A DNA stretch of 64,000 nucleotides from Craterostigma plantagineum (taxonomy: Eukaryota; Streptophyta; Magnoliopsida; Lamiales; Linderniaceae). Numbering within the stretch: position 1 is the stretch's first letter; each line of letters opens with the position of its first letter. The translations under genes and the position numbers were made by a program. Below the pieces are notes generated by a model, which saw only the letters and a program-made list of their open reading frames with translations, was not told where the DNA came from and did no database searches. This document shows positions 22,735-33,288 of the stretch, in pieces. Where the stretch lies: positions 186,001 to 250,000 of the forward strand of contig JAPQWV010000667.1 in the NCBI GenBank assembly GCA_027422505.1, in the 5' to 3' direction.

Positions 22735-23006
22735 TTTGGTTCAAATTATGTACGACGCACGAGGGACTGCAGATCAAGAGAGAAACATAAATCAACCTAA
22801 TCTATCTCTTCCCTTCCAAATTCGGAGGAAAGGAAATACCAGACCCTACAACATTAATATTTCATCATAGGAAAAACTTGAGCTAAACAAAAATTCCAGA
22901 AAGCAAAAAACAAGCTGCCCAAACAGATTAGCTCACAATTTTCTATTGAAACACAAGCATCATCGTGACATGCTAAATTCTGATAAACATCAGCGTGGAT
23001 GTTTGA

Positions 23007-24864
23007 TGACACGCTCGAATACTAGCAAGTGTACTAGGTCGTGCAAGTAGTATAAATGGACAAGTCCAAGTATCGATCCACGAGGACAGCTCGATTAATT
23101 TAAAATAATATTCCTAATTTTAATTTAGACTAAGACGAGTTTTTATATTTTGTGGATTTAATAAAATAAATAAAATGTAAATAACAAATAACATAAGTAA
23201 CACAAGATAGCAAATAGATAACAGATGTGATCAAGGTACGTGCTCGGCACAGAATATTCCTACGTATTAATGTGATCGATTTTTTCTAAACAATATAAAT
23301 CTAGTTAAGGTAGAAATTCCTAACGTACGTGCTACCCGCTCTCGCGTGTATAGCAACCCTAAACGAGAGTGAACCAATCAACTATATCCCTATATGACTG
23401 TAGTTACTTCGCATGCATTTGGCTTTATGAATTTCCCCGAGTTTAGACGCTTTCGGCGTCTAAAATCTCGGAAACCACACGGACGAAACCGAATTCCATC
23501 TCTGGTCGGTTTTACGTCGTGGTACACGTTATCTATTGTTCTAACCGGTCTAATCACTTTGTCCGTCTCATAAACCAATCAAATATCGTGCACATGTTGA
23601 TCAGACATACGCAAGCATTAAACACAGATAACGAACACGTAACTTAAATCATATTATTAAATAAAATACCAATAGTACTAACACGCAATAATAGTTCGGC
23701 CTAACACGCCCTTAACCAAACAATATTTTACGCTAGCATATTAAAAGATAAAAACAACAAAGGTTCAAGCAAACACATAATTAAATAGTGAAAGATAAGA
23801 TAGAATACACCCTCACGATGTTCGGTCGTCAAGTCTCGCCTCGGTGTCTCCTGTGTCGTGAGCGAGCAACGCCTTTCTCCCGTCCTCTTGCTGCAAATAT
23901 TCGTCTGTGGTGGCCTCGTGCCTCTGCTCCGTTCTCAGCCGTGGGAGATATATAGAGGTGGCTGCTTCGTGGCTTATGGTGCGTGAGTGAGGTATGCGTG
24001 GGATGTGCGTGGGAATAAAACTCACGAGAGCTGCCTGCTTTTGCTTTGCTTAGATATTTGCAGCTTGCGCTTTGGGTGCTCAGCCGGGGTGGAAAAGCTG
24101 TAAGCTTGGTTGATGTGTACGATTGATTTTTGCTCTGCCAAATATTTGTTCGGTGGCCCTGAGCGTGAGCTTTGAGAGGATGAAATATGATATGCGTCTG
24201 TGTTTTTCAGCTCTCCCCCTCTGGCTCCCATTTCTCGATTGGTGGTTTATATAGAGAGGTGAGGTTGCTTGCTCTTCTTTTCCAGCTTATCTATCGTGTG
24301 GGTCATAAAATTTCTATAGTCGTACCAAATCTCACGCTTGCGATCTTCAGCTGCCGATACACGGGTCTCGAGGTGGTGTTATGGAATTGATGTTAGCTTT
24401 CAATCCTTGCTTCGTCTCGAGAGGTGGCTGTTTGTGGACTTTCAGTAATTGAATCTGTATTATTAGATCTTATCTTGCATATTAGTTGGTTGCAACTTTC
24501 ATATGATTGGTCAAGATTCACGTGATGTTGTTGCTTTCTTTTGTGGAGTCTCCTTCCTTATATCATTTGGGCCCCACCTCTTTCAATCATAATTTCATCA
24601 TGCCATTTTTTCATCATTTGGTGGGCTATTTCGTGACTATACCTCACAAATAATTCCACGGCCAACTGTGATGATCCATTTTCTTGAACTTTGACATTCT
24701 TCAATAAGTACTTCTGATTATTGTCCAAAACTTCTGTCTTCGGTTCATTACGCCTATAATACAGAGGTGACAATAAAGATAAGATATTCGAAGTTGTTTT
24801 AGACTAATAACGATCAAAATACAAGTTTACGGGTATATTAATTGCGTAAAATCCTAACTTATCA
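23007..24864 (-). repeat. 3' LTR (copy 1), next to Sen54
   Basis: 1858 bp, starting TGATAAGTTAGG and ending GAGCGTGTCA in element orientation. A TATA-box-like CTATATAAA lies on the minus strand at 24246-24254 and another (CTATATATC) near 23945-23955. Short ORFs inside recur in all three LTRs and look non-coding. Confidence 0.93.
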
Positions 24865-24880
24865 ACAACCCCCAAACTAG
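24865..24880 (-). other. Polypurine tract of the LTR element
   Basis: CTAGTTTGGGGGTTGT on the minus strand, directly before the 3' LTR, as needed for plus-strand priming. Confidence 0.8.
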
Positions 24881-26648
24881 CTTCGATCGTCCTCAATCGT
24901 AAAAGCGGAATAAAACTAAATCAAGTTAGGATTTTTTTTAAGACGTCACTAAGTGAATTCTCATGTTTTTTTCAGAAAATTGAAAACACAATCGACCGAG
25001 ATCGTCATCCGCTAATGAATGATCTAGTCAAACATGGGACACGAAATAATATTTCGCAATCATATCATAGCACAAAAAATATTTCCAGAATTCTAACACG
25101 TATCAAGTAACAACGCTCACATGGATCGCTCATTTCACTCGAAGTGTTTAATGGGATATGTATAAAAGCGCTCAATTCACGACATAGAATGATATTACTC
25201 TAGGCTTGCAAATATATCACATCATATTCACATAGTAGATATCGTGAACGAATCAAAAGGTCTTTATCAATGTTGTAATGGGGCTCGAGGTAATAAGGGT
25301 GTGATATATGGGATGAGTGAGGTAATATGGCCAAGCATATTAGTTACTAAATCGCTTTCCCCGTCTATACTCTATAGCACAAAATACGACTCAAACAATG
25401 GAAACTCGTACTACTATAGAAACACACTAAAAAAATATTACTACTCAAGAAAATATTTCTAAACATCTATTGTAAACCTCTTTTTTTTTTCTTTTTTTTT
25501 TTTCAATTTTTTTTCTTTGCATATTTTTTTCTACTATATATTTTTTCGCTTTTTTTTCGATATTTTTTTCTTTACTCTTTTTTTTTTCAATCTCTCTCTT
25601 TTTTTTTTCTTTTTGTTTTTTCAAAAAAAAAAAAATAGACTTATAGCATGACATAATCGTCTTTCCTCTAATATAATAGACCCAATACTCTAAAGCGATT
25701 AGTAAGTTAACATGCTGACAATGGTTTGAGGATGAAGGATAAAATAAAGGGATAACGTGGCTAAATATCGTGGCTCCAAATCAAAGAAATAAGGCTAATA
25801 AGGCTCAAAGGGGCTCACTAATTGATAAATATGTTGGGTACGGAGATATTTAGGCCAGTGACTCATCCTAAGCGCCTTTATCATTTTCGTACACAAAAAT
25901 CCACAGTGATATTGACATGTATAATAAAGCAAGTTCGAAAATAATCAGACTAAGCGTGACCCTCATGAAAAAAAAAACCTTGAGCAAGTATTATGTTGCT
26001 CTAATTTTTTTTCGGCTCAAAACTCACAATATTTTCTGGCTTTGTGTCTCATGATACATGCTATTTTTCTGAAGCAATCAATGTGATCAGATAGTCATGC
26101 TAAAATCAAAACATGTAACATGCAGAACTTTCACACACAATTAGCTGAATCTTATCTCGACACCAGAAAAATTTGAAAATTTTCATCATCGACACGAGTT
26201 TTCACAAGTGACGTTCAAATCCTAACATTGATCAGTTAAACCAACTAACAAACCAAATCGATCGATATCATATAAATCTAGCATGTGTCACCCTACCCCC
26301 AAACTAATTATCACATTGTCCCCAATGTGTATAAATTAAAGTAAAGAGAGAGTTTAAGTGACACTGCCCTGAATAATGCATAGATCGATGTGAGGCGAGT
26401 TGTGAGAAGACTTCAGTTCCTTCAGGACAGAGCTACTTCTGCGGATGAACCACCCCCAAACTGACTATGAGCCTGCGAAGAAACATAACTAGACAGCACG
26501 CGAGACAAATTGTGAAAATAAATTCAAAAGCAAAACACACTTAAGATACGATGCAATATATATAAGACTTTAATTCGAAAAATAATAATGCGTAGATAGT
26601 ACGTGGGTTGCCTCCCAAGAAGCGCTCTTTTATAGTCGATAGCTCGAC
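24881..26648 (-). other. Non-coding 3' internal region of the LTR element
   Basis: No pol domain in any frame. Contains a strongly T-rich, low-complexity tract (25480-25635) and two extra PPT-like motifs (near 26295 and 26452), which suggest remnants of a larger ancestral element in which pol has been replaced. Confidence 0.6.
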
Positions 26649-28090
26649 TCATGTACTTCGCATTGATGGTTGATGATTCTTTGTGTTCAGAAGAAGTACT
26701 GAACATTTTGATTTCACCTTCCTGGAGAGGAGTTTGATCTGGGAATGATATAATTTCCTATGGTTGCAATCTTTAAACTCTCTCCATAGGTCGACTTTCG
26801 GATCCCAACAAATGTCAAAATCAATGATCACCAATGTCTTAGCAAGTTCCTCTGTAACTATGCTCTTCGAGTGATCTGTTGATTTCATAAAATCTCGTAA
26901 AATTGGATCGAAAGTTTCTTGCTCCTCCTTGTTGTGCTGGAGGTCTTTCGGTTTGTTGGTGTTCTCTCTAGGCGATATTTCCTTGAAAGACGAAGAACAC
27001 TTAGCCATTACAATTTCAGTGATACCTCGTGGACATGTAATCGATCTATCTTCTATTTGGAGAATCGTCGAGGTAGGCTTTGGCTCACCGAGTCCCAATT
27101 TTCTAAAAAATGAAAGAGGCGTCGCGTCAATGCTAACATTTATATAACATAAGTTAGAGAACAAAGGAACCCCAATAGAACGCGGAATATAAAAACTCCC
27201 CTGATTATTAAGCTTCGGTGGCTTCTTCTGTATCCATGCTGAACATTCTTCGGTGAGAATTATCATCCTTTGTTCGTCAACTTTGCTGCTCTTTAATAAC
27301 AAATCATCTTGTTTCTCTTTTCGTGACGCTGTTGGAAATGGCGGTCGAATCCAGACTGGTGGAGTACTCAGCTTTGATGGAATGAATTCTACAGTAGCCT
27401 CTGCGGGTTGATCGACCTTTTCAGGTTCGATCTCATCGTCAACTTCATTTGGTTCCGGCACTAGTTCTAGTGTCGTCCCACAAATCAACTGTTTCGGATC
27501 TGTTTCTGTGTGGCTAGAGAGCGCTTCTGGCTCGCATTCAGATTCTTCAATTGTTAGCTTCTCCACTTGGGCCATTAAACTCCGTATTGATGCTTCTAAT
27601 TTTTAGAACTTTCGTTAAAATTAGCATCGAAATTCCGTTGTCGCTCTTCAGCTCTACGGTTCTGTTCGGCCTGTCTCTCGAACGCTTTATCCGTCTGTTC
27701 TATCGCCTTTTCGAGCGCTATTTCCCAGGCGGCTTTCTCCTTTTCAGGTGGAGCAAACTGATCATTATAAAATTCTCGTGGCTCCTCGCAGTATGGATCC
27801 TCGTAGAATACGTTTGAATTCCAACTATGATGAACACGACGCGTGGCCTGAGAGCGCTGAAATTCTATCTCGTCTATCCTCCGATGAATCGCCTCAAACT
27901 TTGCTGCAATAATGTCGTTAACCTCATTTTCTCCAAACATAGGTAAATCTGTCGCTGAAGAATAATAGACGTGATTGTACATGGCTAATAAAATTAATAT
28001 AGAATAATAATAATAATGATGATGATAATGATAATAATAATAATCAAGATAAAATATATACTTTTTTATATGTTTTTTTTTTAAAAACAC
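26649..28090 (-). pseudogene. Gag/protease-like remnant of the LTR element
   Basis: Two overlapping-frame ORFs, 28090-27596 and 27575-26649, together resemble the gag and start of protease of Ty3-type elements. The first has a charged helical segment (EKAAWEIALEKAIEQTDKAF); the second opens with a MAQVEKL motif and contains a protease-like block with RKLGLGEPKPTS and DRS...PRGI. The usual catalytic Asp context of the protease is absent (CYINVSIDA in its place), and no zinc knuckle was seen. A frame change in an A5 run (~27600) separates the two parts. Non-functional on its own. Confidence 0.75.
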
Positions 28091-28180
28091 TTCTTTTCAG
28101 AAAATACTAATAGAAAAATAATAGAAATAAAATTGTTTAAACTAAAACTCAGAATATATTTTAAAATTAATACTACCGCT

Positions 28181-28199
28181 ATCCCCGGCAACGGCGCCA
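28181..28199 (-). other. Primer-binding site matching the 3' end of tRNA-Asp
   Basis: TGGCGCCGTTGCCGGGGAT on the minus strand, six bases inside the 5' LTR end. It is complementary to the CCCCGGCAACGGCGCCA end I recall for plant tRNA-Asp, commonly used by Ty3-type plant elements. Confidence 0.85.
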
Positions 28200-28205
28200 A
28201 AAACT

Positions 28206-29918
28206 TGGCACGCTCGAATACTAGCAAGTGTACTAGGTCGTGCAAGTAGTATAAAATGGACAAGTCCAAGTATCGATCCACGAGGACAGCTCGATTAATT
28301 TAAAATAATATTCCTAATTTTAATTTAGACTAAGACGAGTTTTTATATTTTGTGGATTTAATAAAATAAATAAAATGTAAATAACAAATAACATAAGTAA
28401 CACAAGATAGCAAATAGATAACAGATGTGATCAAGGTACGTGCTCGGCACAGAATATTCCTACGTATTAATGTGATCGATTTTTTCTAAACAATATAAAT
28501 CTAGTTAAGGTAGAAATTCCTAACGTACGTGCTACCCGCTCTCGCGTGTATAGCAACCCTAAACGAGAGTGAACCAATCAACTATATCCCTATATGACTG
28601 TAGTTACTTCGCATGCATTTGGCTTTATGAATTTCCCCGAGTTTAGACGCTTTCGGCGTCTAAAATCTCGGAAACCACACGGACGAAACCGAATTCCATC
28701 TCTGGTCGGTTTTACGTCGTGGTACACGTTATCTATTGTTCTAACCGGTCTAATCACTTTGTCCGTCTCATAAACCAATCAAATATCGTGCACATGTTGA
28801 TCAGACATACGCAAGCATTAAACACAGATAACGAACACGTAACTTAAATCATATTATTAAATAAAATACCAATAGTACTAACACGCAATAATAGTTCGGC
28901 CTAACACGCCCTTAACCAAACAATATTTTACGCTAGCATATTAAAAGATAAAAACAACAAAGGTTCAAGCAAACACATAATTAAATAGTGAAAGATAAGA
29001 TAGAATACACCCTCACGATGTTCGGTCGTCAAGTCTCGCCTCGGTGTCTCCTGTGTCGTGAGCGAGCAACGCCTTTCTCCCGTCCTCTTGCTGCAAATAT
29101 TCGTCTGTGGTGGCCTCGTGCCTCTGCTCCGTTCTCAGCCGTGGGAGATATATAGAGGTGGCTGCTTCGTGGCTTATGGTGCGTGAGTGAGGTATGCGTG
29201 GGATGTGCGTGGGAATAAAACTCACGAGAGCTGCCTGCTTTTGCTTTGCTTAGATATTTGCAGCTTGCGCTTTGGGTGCTCAGCCGGGTGGAAAAGCTGT
29301 AAGCTTGGTTGATGTGTACGATTGATTTTTGCTCTGCCAAATATTTGTTCGGTGGCCCTGAGCGTGAGCTTTGAGAGGATGAAATATGATATGCGTCTGT
29401 GTTTTTCAGCTCTCCCCTCTGGCTCCCATTTCTCGATTGGTGGTTTATATAGAGAGGTGAGGTTGCTTGCTCTTCTTTTCCAGCTTATCTATCGTGTGGG
29501 TCATAAAATTTCTATAGTCGTACCAAATCTCACGCTTGCGATCTTCAGCTGCCGATACACGGGTCTCGAGGTGGTGTTATGGAATTGATGTTAGCTTTCA
29601 ATCCTTGCTTCGTCTCGAGAGGTGGCTGTTTGTGGACTTTCAGTAATTGAATCTGTATTATTAGATCTTATCTTGCATATTAGTTGGTTGCAACTTTCAT
29701 ATGATTGGTCAAGATTCACGTGATGTTGTTGCTTTCTTTTGTGGAGTCTCCCTTCCTTATATCATTTGGGCCCCACCTCTTTCAATCATAATTTCATCAT
29801 GCCATTTTTTCATCATTTGGTGGGCTATTTCGTGACTATACCTCACAAATAATTCCACGGCCAACTGTGATGATCCATTTTCTTGAACTTTGACATTCTT
29901 CAATAAGTACTTCTGATT
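28206..29918 (-). repeat. 5' LTR (copy 2), lacking its first ~145 bp
   Basis: Ends TGCCA beside the primer site. It stops at CTTCTGATT, which corresponds to base 24719 of copy 1, so the outer 145 bp (24720-24864 equivalent) is missing. It is fused directly to copy 3. Confidence 0.92.
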
Positions 29919-31772
29919 CGCTCGAATACTAGCAAGTGTACTAGGTCGTGCAAGTAGTATAAAATGGACAAGTCCAAGTATCGATCCACGAGGACAGCTC
30001 GATTAATTTAAAATAATATTCCTAATTTTAATTTAGACTAAGACGAGTTTTTATATTTTGTGGATTTAATAAAATAAATAAAATGTAAATAACAAATAAC
30101 ATAAGTAACACAAGATAGCAAATAGATAACAGATGTGATCAAGGTACGTGCTCGGCACAGAATATTCCTACGTATTAATGTGATCGATTTTTTCTAAACA
30201 ATATAAATCTAGTTAAGGTAGAAATTCCTAACGTACGTGCTACCCGCTCTCGCGTGTATAGCAACCCTAAACGAGAGTGAACCAATCAACTATATCCCTA
30301 TATGACTGTAGTTACTTCGCATGCATTTGGCTTTATGAATTTCCCGAGTTTAGACGCTTTCGGCGTCTAAAATCTCGGAAACCACACGGACGAAACCGAA
30401 TTCCATCTCTGGTCGGTTTTACGTCGTGGTACACGTTATCTATTGTTCTAACCGGTCTAATCACTTTGTCCGTCTCATAAACCAATCAAATATCGTGCAC
30501 ATGTTGATCAGACATACGCAAGCATTAAACACAGATAACGAACACGTAACTTAAATCATATTATTAAATAAAATACCAATAGTACTAACACGCAATAATA
30601 GTTCGGCCTAACACGCCCTTAACCAAACAATATTTTACGCTAGCATATATTAAAGATAAAAACAACAAAGGTTCAAGCAAACACATAATTAAATAGTGAA
30701 AGATAAGATAGAATACACCCTCACGATGTTCGGTCGTCAAGTCTCGCCTCGGTGTCTCCTGTGTCGTGAGCGAGCAACGCCTTTCTCCCGTCCTCTTGCT
30801 GCAAATATTCGTCTGTGGTGGCCTCGTGCCTCTGCTCCGTTCTCAGCCGTGGGAGATATATAGAGGTGGCTGCTTCGTGGCTTATGGTGCGTGAGTGAGG
30901 TATGCGTGGGATGTGCGTGGGAATAAAACTCACGAGAGCTGCCTGCTTTTGCTTTGCTTAGATATTTGCAGCTTGCGCTTTGGGTGCTCAGCCGGGGTGG
31001 AAAAGCTGTAAGCTTGGTTGATGTGTACGATTGATTTTTGCTCTGCCAAATATTTGTTCGGTGGCCCTGAGCGTGAGCTTTGAGAGGATGAAATATGATA
31101 TGCGTCTGTGTTTTTCAGCTCTCCCCTCTGGCTCCCATTTCTCGATTGGTGGTTTATATAGAGAGGTGAGGTTGCTTGCTCTTCTTTTCCAGCTTATCTA
31201 TCGTGTGGGTCATAAAATTTCTATAGTCGTACCAAATCTCACGCTTGCGATCTTCAGCTGCCGATACACGGGTCTCGAGGTGGTGTTATGGAATTGATGT
31301 TAGCTTTCAATCCTTGCTTCGTCTCGAGAGGTGGCTGTTTGTGGACTTTCAGTAATTGAATCTGTATTATTAGATCTTATCTTGCATATTAGTTGGTTGC
31401 AACTTTCATATGATTGGTCAAGATTCACGTGATGTTGTTGCTTTCTTTTGTGGAGTCTCCCTTCCTTATATCATTTGGGCCCCACCTCTTTCAATCATAA
31501 TTTCATCATGCCATTTTTTCATCATTTGGTGGGCTATTTCGTGACTATACCTCACAAATAATTCCACGGCCAACTGTGATGATCCATTTTCTTGAACTTT
31601 GACATTCTTCAATAAGTACTTCTGATTATTGTCCAAAACTTCTGTCTTCGGTTCATTACGCCTATAATACAGAGGTGACAATAAAGATAAGATATTCGAA
31701 GTTGTTTTAGACTAATAACGATCAAAATACAAGTTTACGGGTATATTAATTGCGTAAAATCCTAACTTATCA
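29919..31772 (-). repeat. Outer LTR (copy 3), fused to copy 2
   Basis: About 1854 bp, lacking only the terminal ~5 bases at the junction with copy 2, and reaching the intact outer end TGATAAGTTAGG next to the TTTGA duplication. Small indels distinguish it from copies 1 and 2 (for example CATATATTAAAG at 30643-30654 and one C fewer near 30342). Confidence 0.92.
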
Positions 31773-32285
31773 TTTGATCATGAGGGAGACGTTAAAGTTT
31801 TCATCTCCCCTTTTTGGAGCTCAAAAGCCCTGATTTGAAAAAAAAAAAAAAAAAAAAAAGAAGTCCAATCAATTGGCTTGATTATTCATGAAATGCAGCT
31901 AATTAATCCAAAAGAAATTCAATTGGATTGCGCCGTCTTAGCTTACCATTTATCTGTTTTGAACAATAAGCCTTGTCGGTACCGTTCGAGGCAACGCTCG
32001 ATTCCGTATAGACGGCTTGAAAAGCCTACCACGGCCGAAAATATATGAAGCAAGGTATCTGTCACATCTGCGAAGAACAACGTCACACAGTTGGATGAAG
32101 GTAAGGAATTGAAAATGAAGGATAAAGACCGAATGGATTTGACCAAAGATGGGAGCTTCGCTGAAGATTATGTGATTGCAAATTAAATCGAAAGGGAAAA
32201 TCGACTGATATTGAAGACAATGAAGAACTGGGGCAACTGCTAAATGGTGAAAGCCCATTTGCCTTGGGAGTATTCTAAATCAAGT

Positions 32286-33275
32286 GCTTAGCCCTAGGAC
32301 CGGTTCGGCTATGTCCAAAACCGAATACCGAACCGAATTTCTCGGTTCAGTATTCGGTTAAAAGCGAAATTTAATTCGGTTTTCTGGGTACGCAGGGATG
32401 GTAAGACCCAAAACGACTTTGATTCTCGGACATCAACTATATTCATCGAAAAGACTGTCAAACAGAGGATTGTTGCATCAAATTCGAATCAAGAAATTTC
32501 GTAAACACACTCACCCGAATAGAGAACTCCGAAAGCTTGAATCAACAAAAGGCGATGAAGATGGCTGCGCTGCGAGACAAACTGTGATCGAACTTTGGAC
32601 GGATGAAAGTAAGGTCTTCAATTTGGAGCTGTTTCGACTAGGGTTCGTTGCTGTGAGGTGACTGTGAGTGCGAATGTGTGATGTGTGAGCTGAGAGGTGC
32701 GTGAGGTGAGAGATGAGATAATTAATGGGCTGGGCAATTTACATGTTTTAATTTAATATTACTGAATAATATTTAAAAAATGGGCTTAGTTATGGTTTAG
32801 TTTTAACATATTTAGTACTCCCAAGTCCCAATGTCCCAAAGGGTTTTGGACATTTGGAAGTTGGCACGAGAATTAAGAAACTGAATATTTTAATAATATA
32901 GTGTGATAAAAAGGTAAAAAAGTGTATATTTTGGCACGTCTTTTAAAAATACTTAATATTATTATATTGATTGTTTGTTATAGTTTTTTTGCTAAATACG
33001 GAAATGTCCAAAAGATGTGTGACACCCGCTTTAGTAAAATGTCCAAAAATAGTTTGGGACGGAGGGAGTATATTTTTTTAATAAGTACAACAATTCGGTA
33101 ATTCGGTTCGGTACGGTATACCGAACCCGTATATCTGTACCGAACCGAATTACCGAATTTTTTTTTTTAAAAACCAAATACTGAACCGAATTTTTGGTTC
33201 TGTATTCGGTTTGTACCGAAATTTCGGTTATTGGGTCGGTTCGGCCGGTTTAACCGAATTACGAGCACCCCTAAA
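32286..33275. mobile_element. Candidate DNA-transposon remnant with CCGAACCGAATT subrepeats
   Basis: Dense copies of TTCGGTTCGG / CCGAACCGAAT occur at both ends (32297-32385 and 33093-33258), in opposite orientations, and the right edge reads GAGCACCCCTAA. This layout (subterminal CGGTT repeats and a CACCCCTA end) resembles plant hAT-like elements. The left end (AGCCCTAGGACCGGTTCGG) matches poorly and no clear target duplication was found. Confidence 0.35.
32816..33068. mobile_element. Stowaway-like MITE nested in the CCGAA-rich element
   Basis: Left edge TACTCCCAAGTCCCAATG, right edge TTTGGGACGGAGGGAGTA, with GGACATTT-type subterminal inverted copies. The left TIR has diverged. TA bases flank both ends. 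Confidence 0.55.
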
Positions 33276-33288
33276 TAAGATTTAAGAA

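Larger units (their letters stand above)
23007..31772 (-). mobile_element. Ty3-type non-autonomous LTR retrotransposon with three LTRs
   Basis: One insertion flanked by TTTGA on both sides (23002-23006 and 31773-31777). Read on the minus strand the order is LTR (copy 3), LTR (copy 2, short), primer-binding site, gag-like region, non-coding DNA, polypurine tract, LTR (copy 1). LTRs are ~1.85 kb and differ only at scattered positions, so the insertion is recent. The internal part is only ~3.3 kb; no reverse transcriptase, RNase H or integrase was found. It must depend on another element. PPT-like TTTGGGGG motifs also occur inside, near 26295 and 26452. Confidence 0.93.
31778..33288. other. Repeat-rich spacer between the LTR element and PHO2 copy B
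   Basis: Starts with the other half of the LTR insertion target, then an A-rich run (31839-31859). Small ORFs (for example 32398-32661 plus) have no recognisable family. The right half is the CCGAA-rich element described separately. Confidence 0.4.

Noticed and set aside
23390..24025. Short ORFs repeated at 28590-29225 and 30721-30933
   Set aside because: They recur only because the LTR is repeated; they match no family and sit across LTR regulatory sequence.
23007..31772. CRISPR-like or tandem-array interpretation of the triple repeat
   Set aside because: Repeats are ~1.85 kb with LTR ends, PBS, PPT and target duplication; the genome is plant nuclear.
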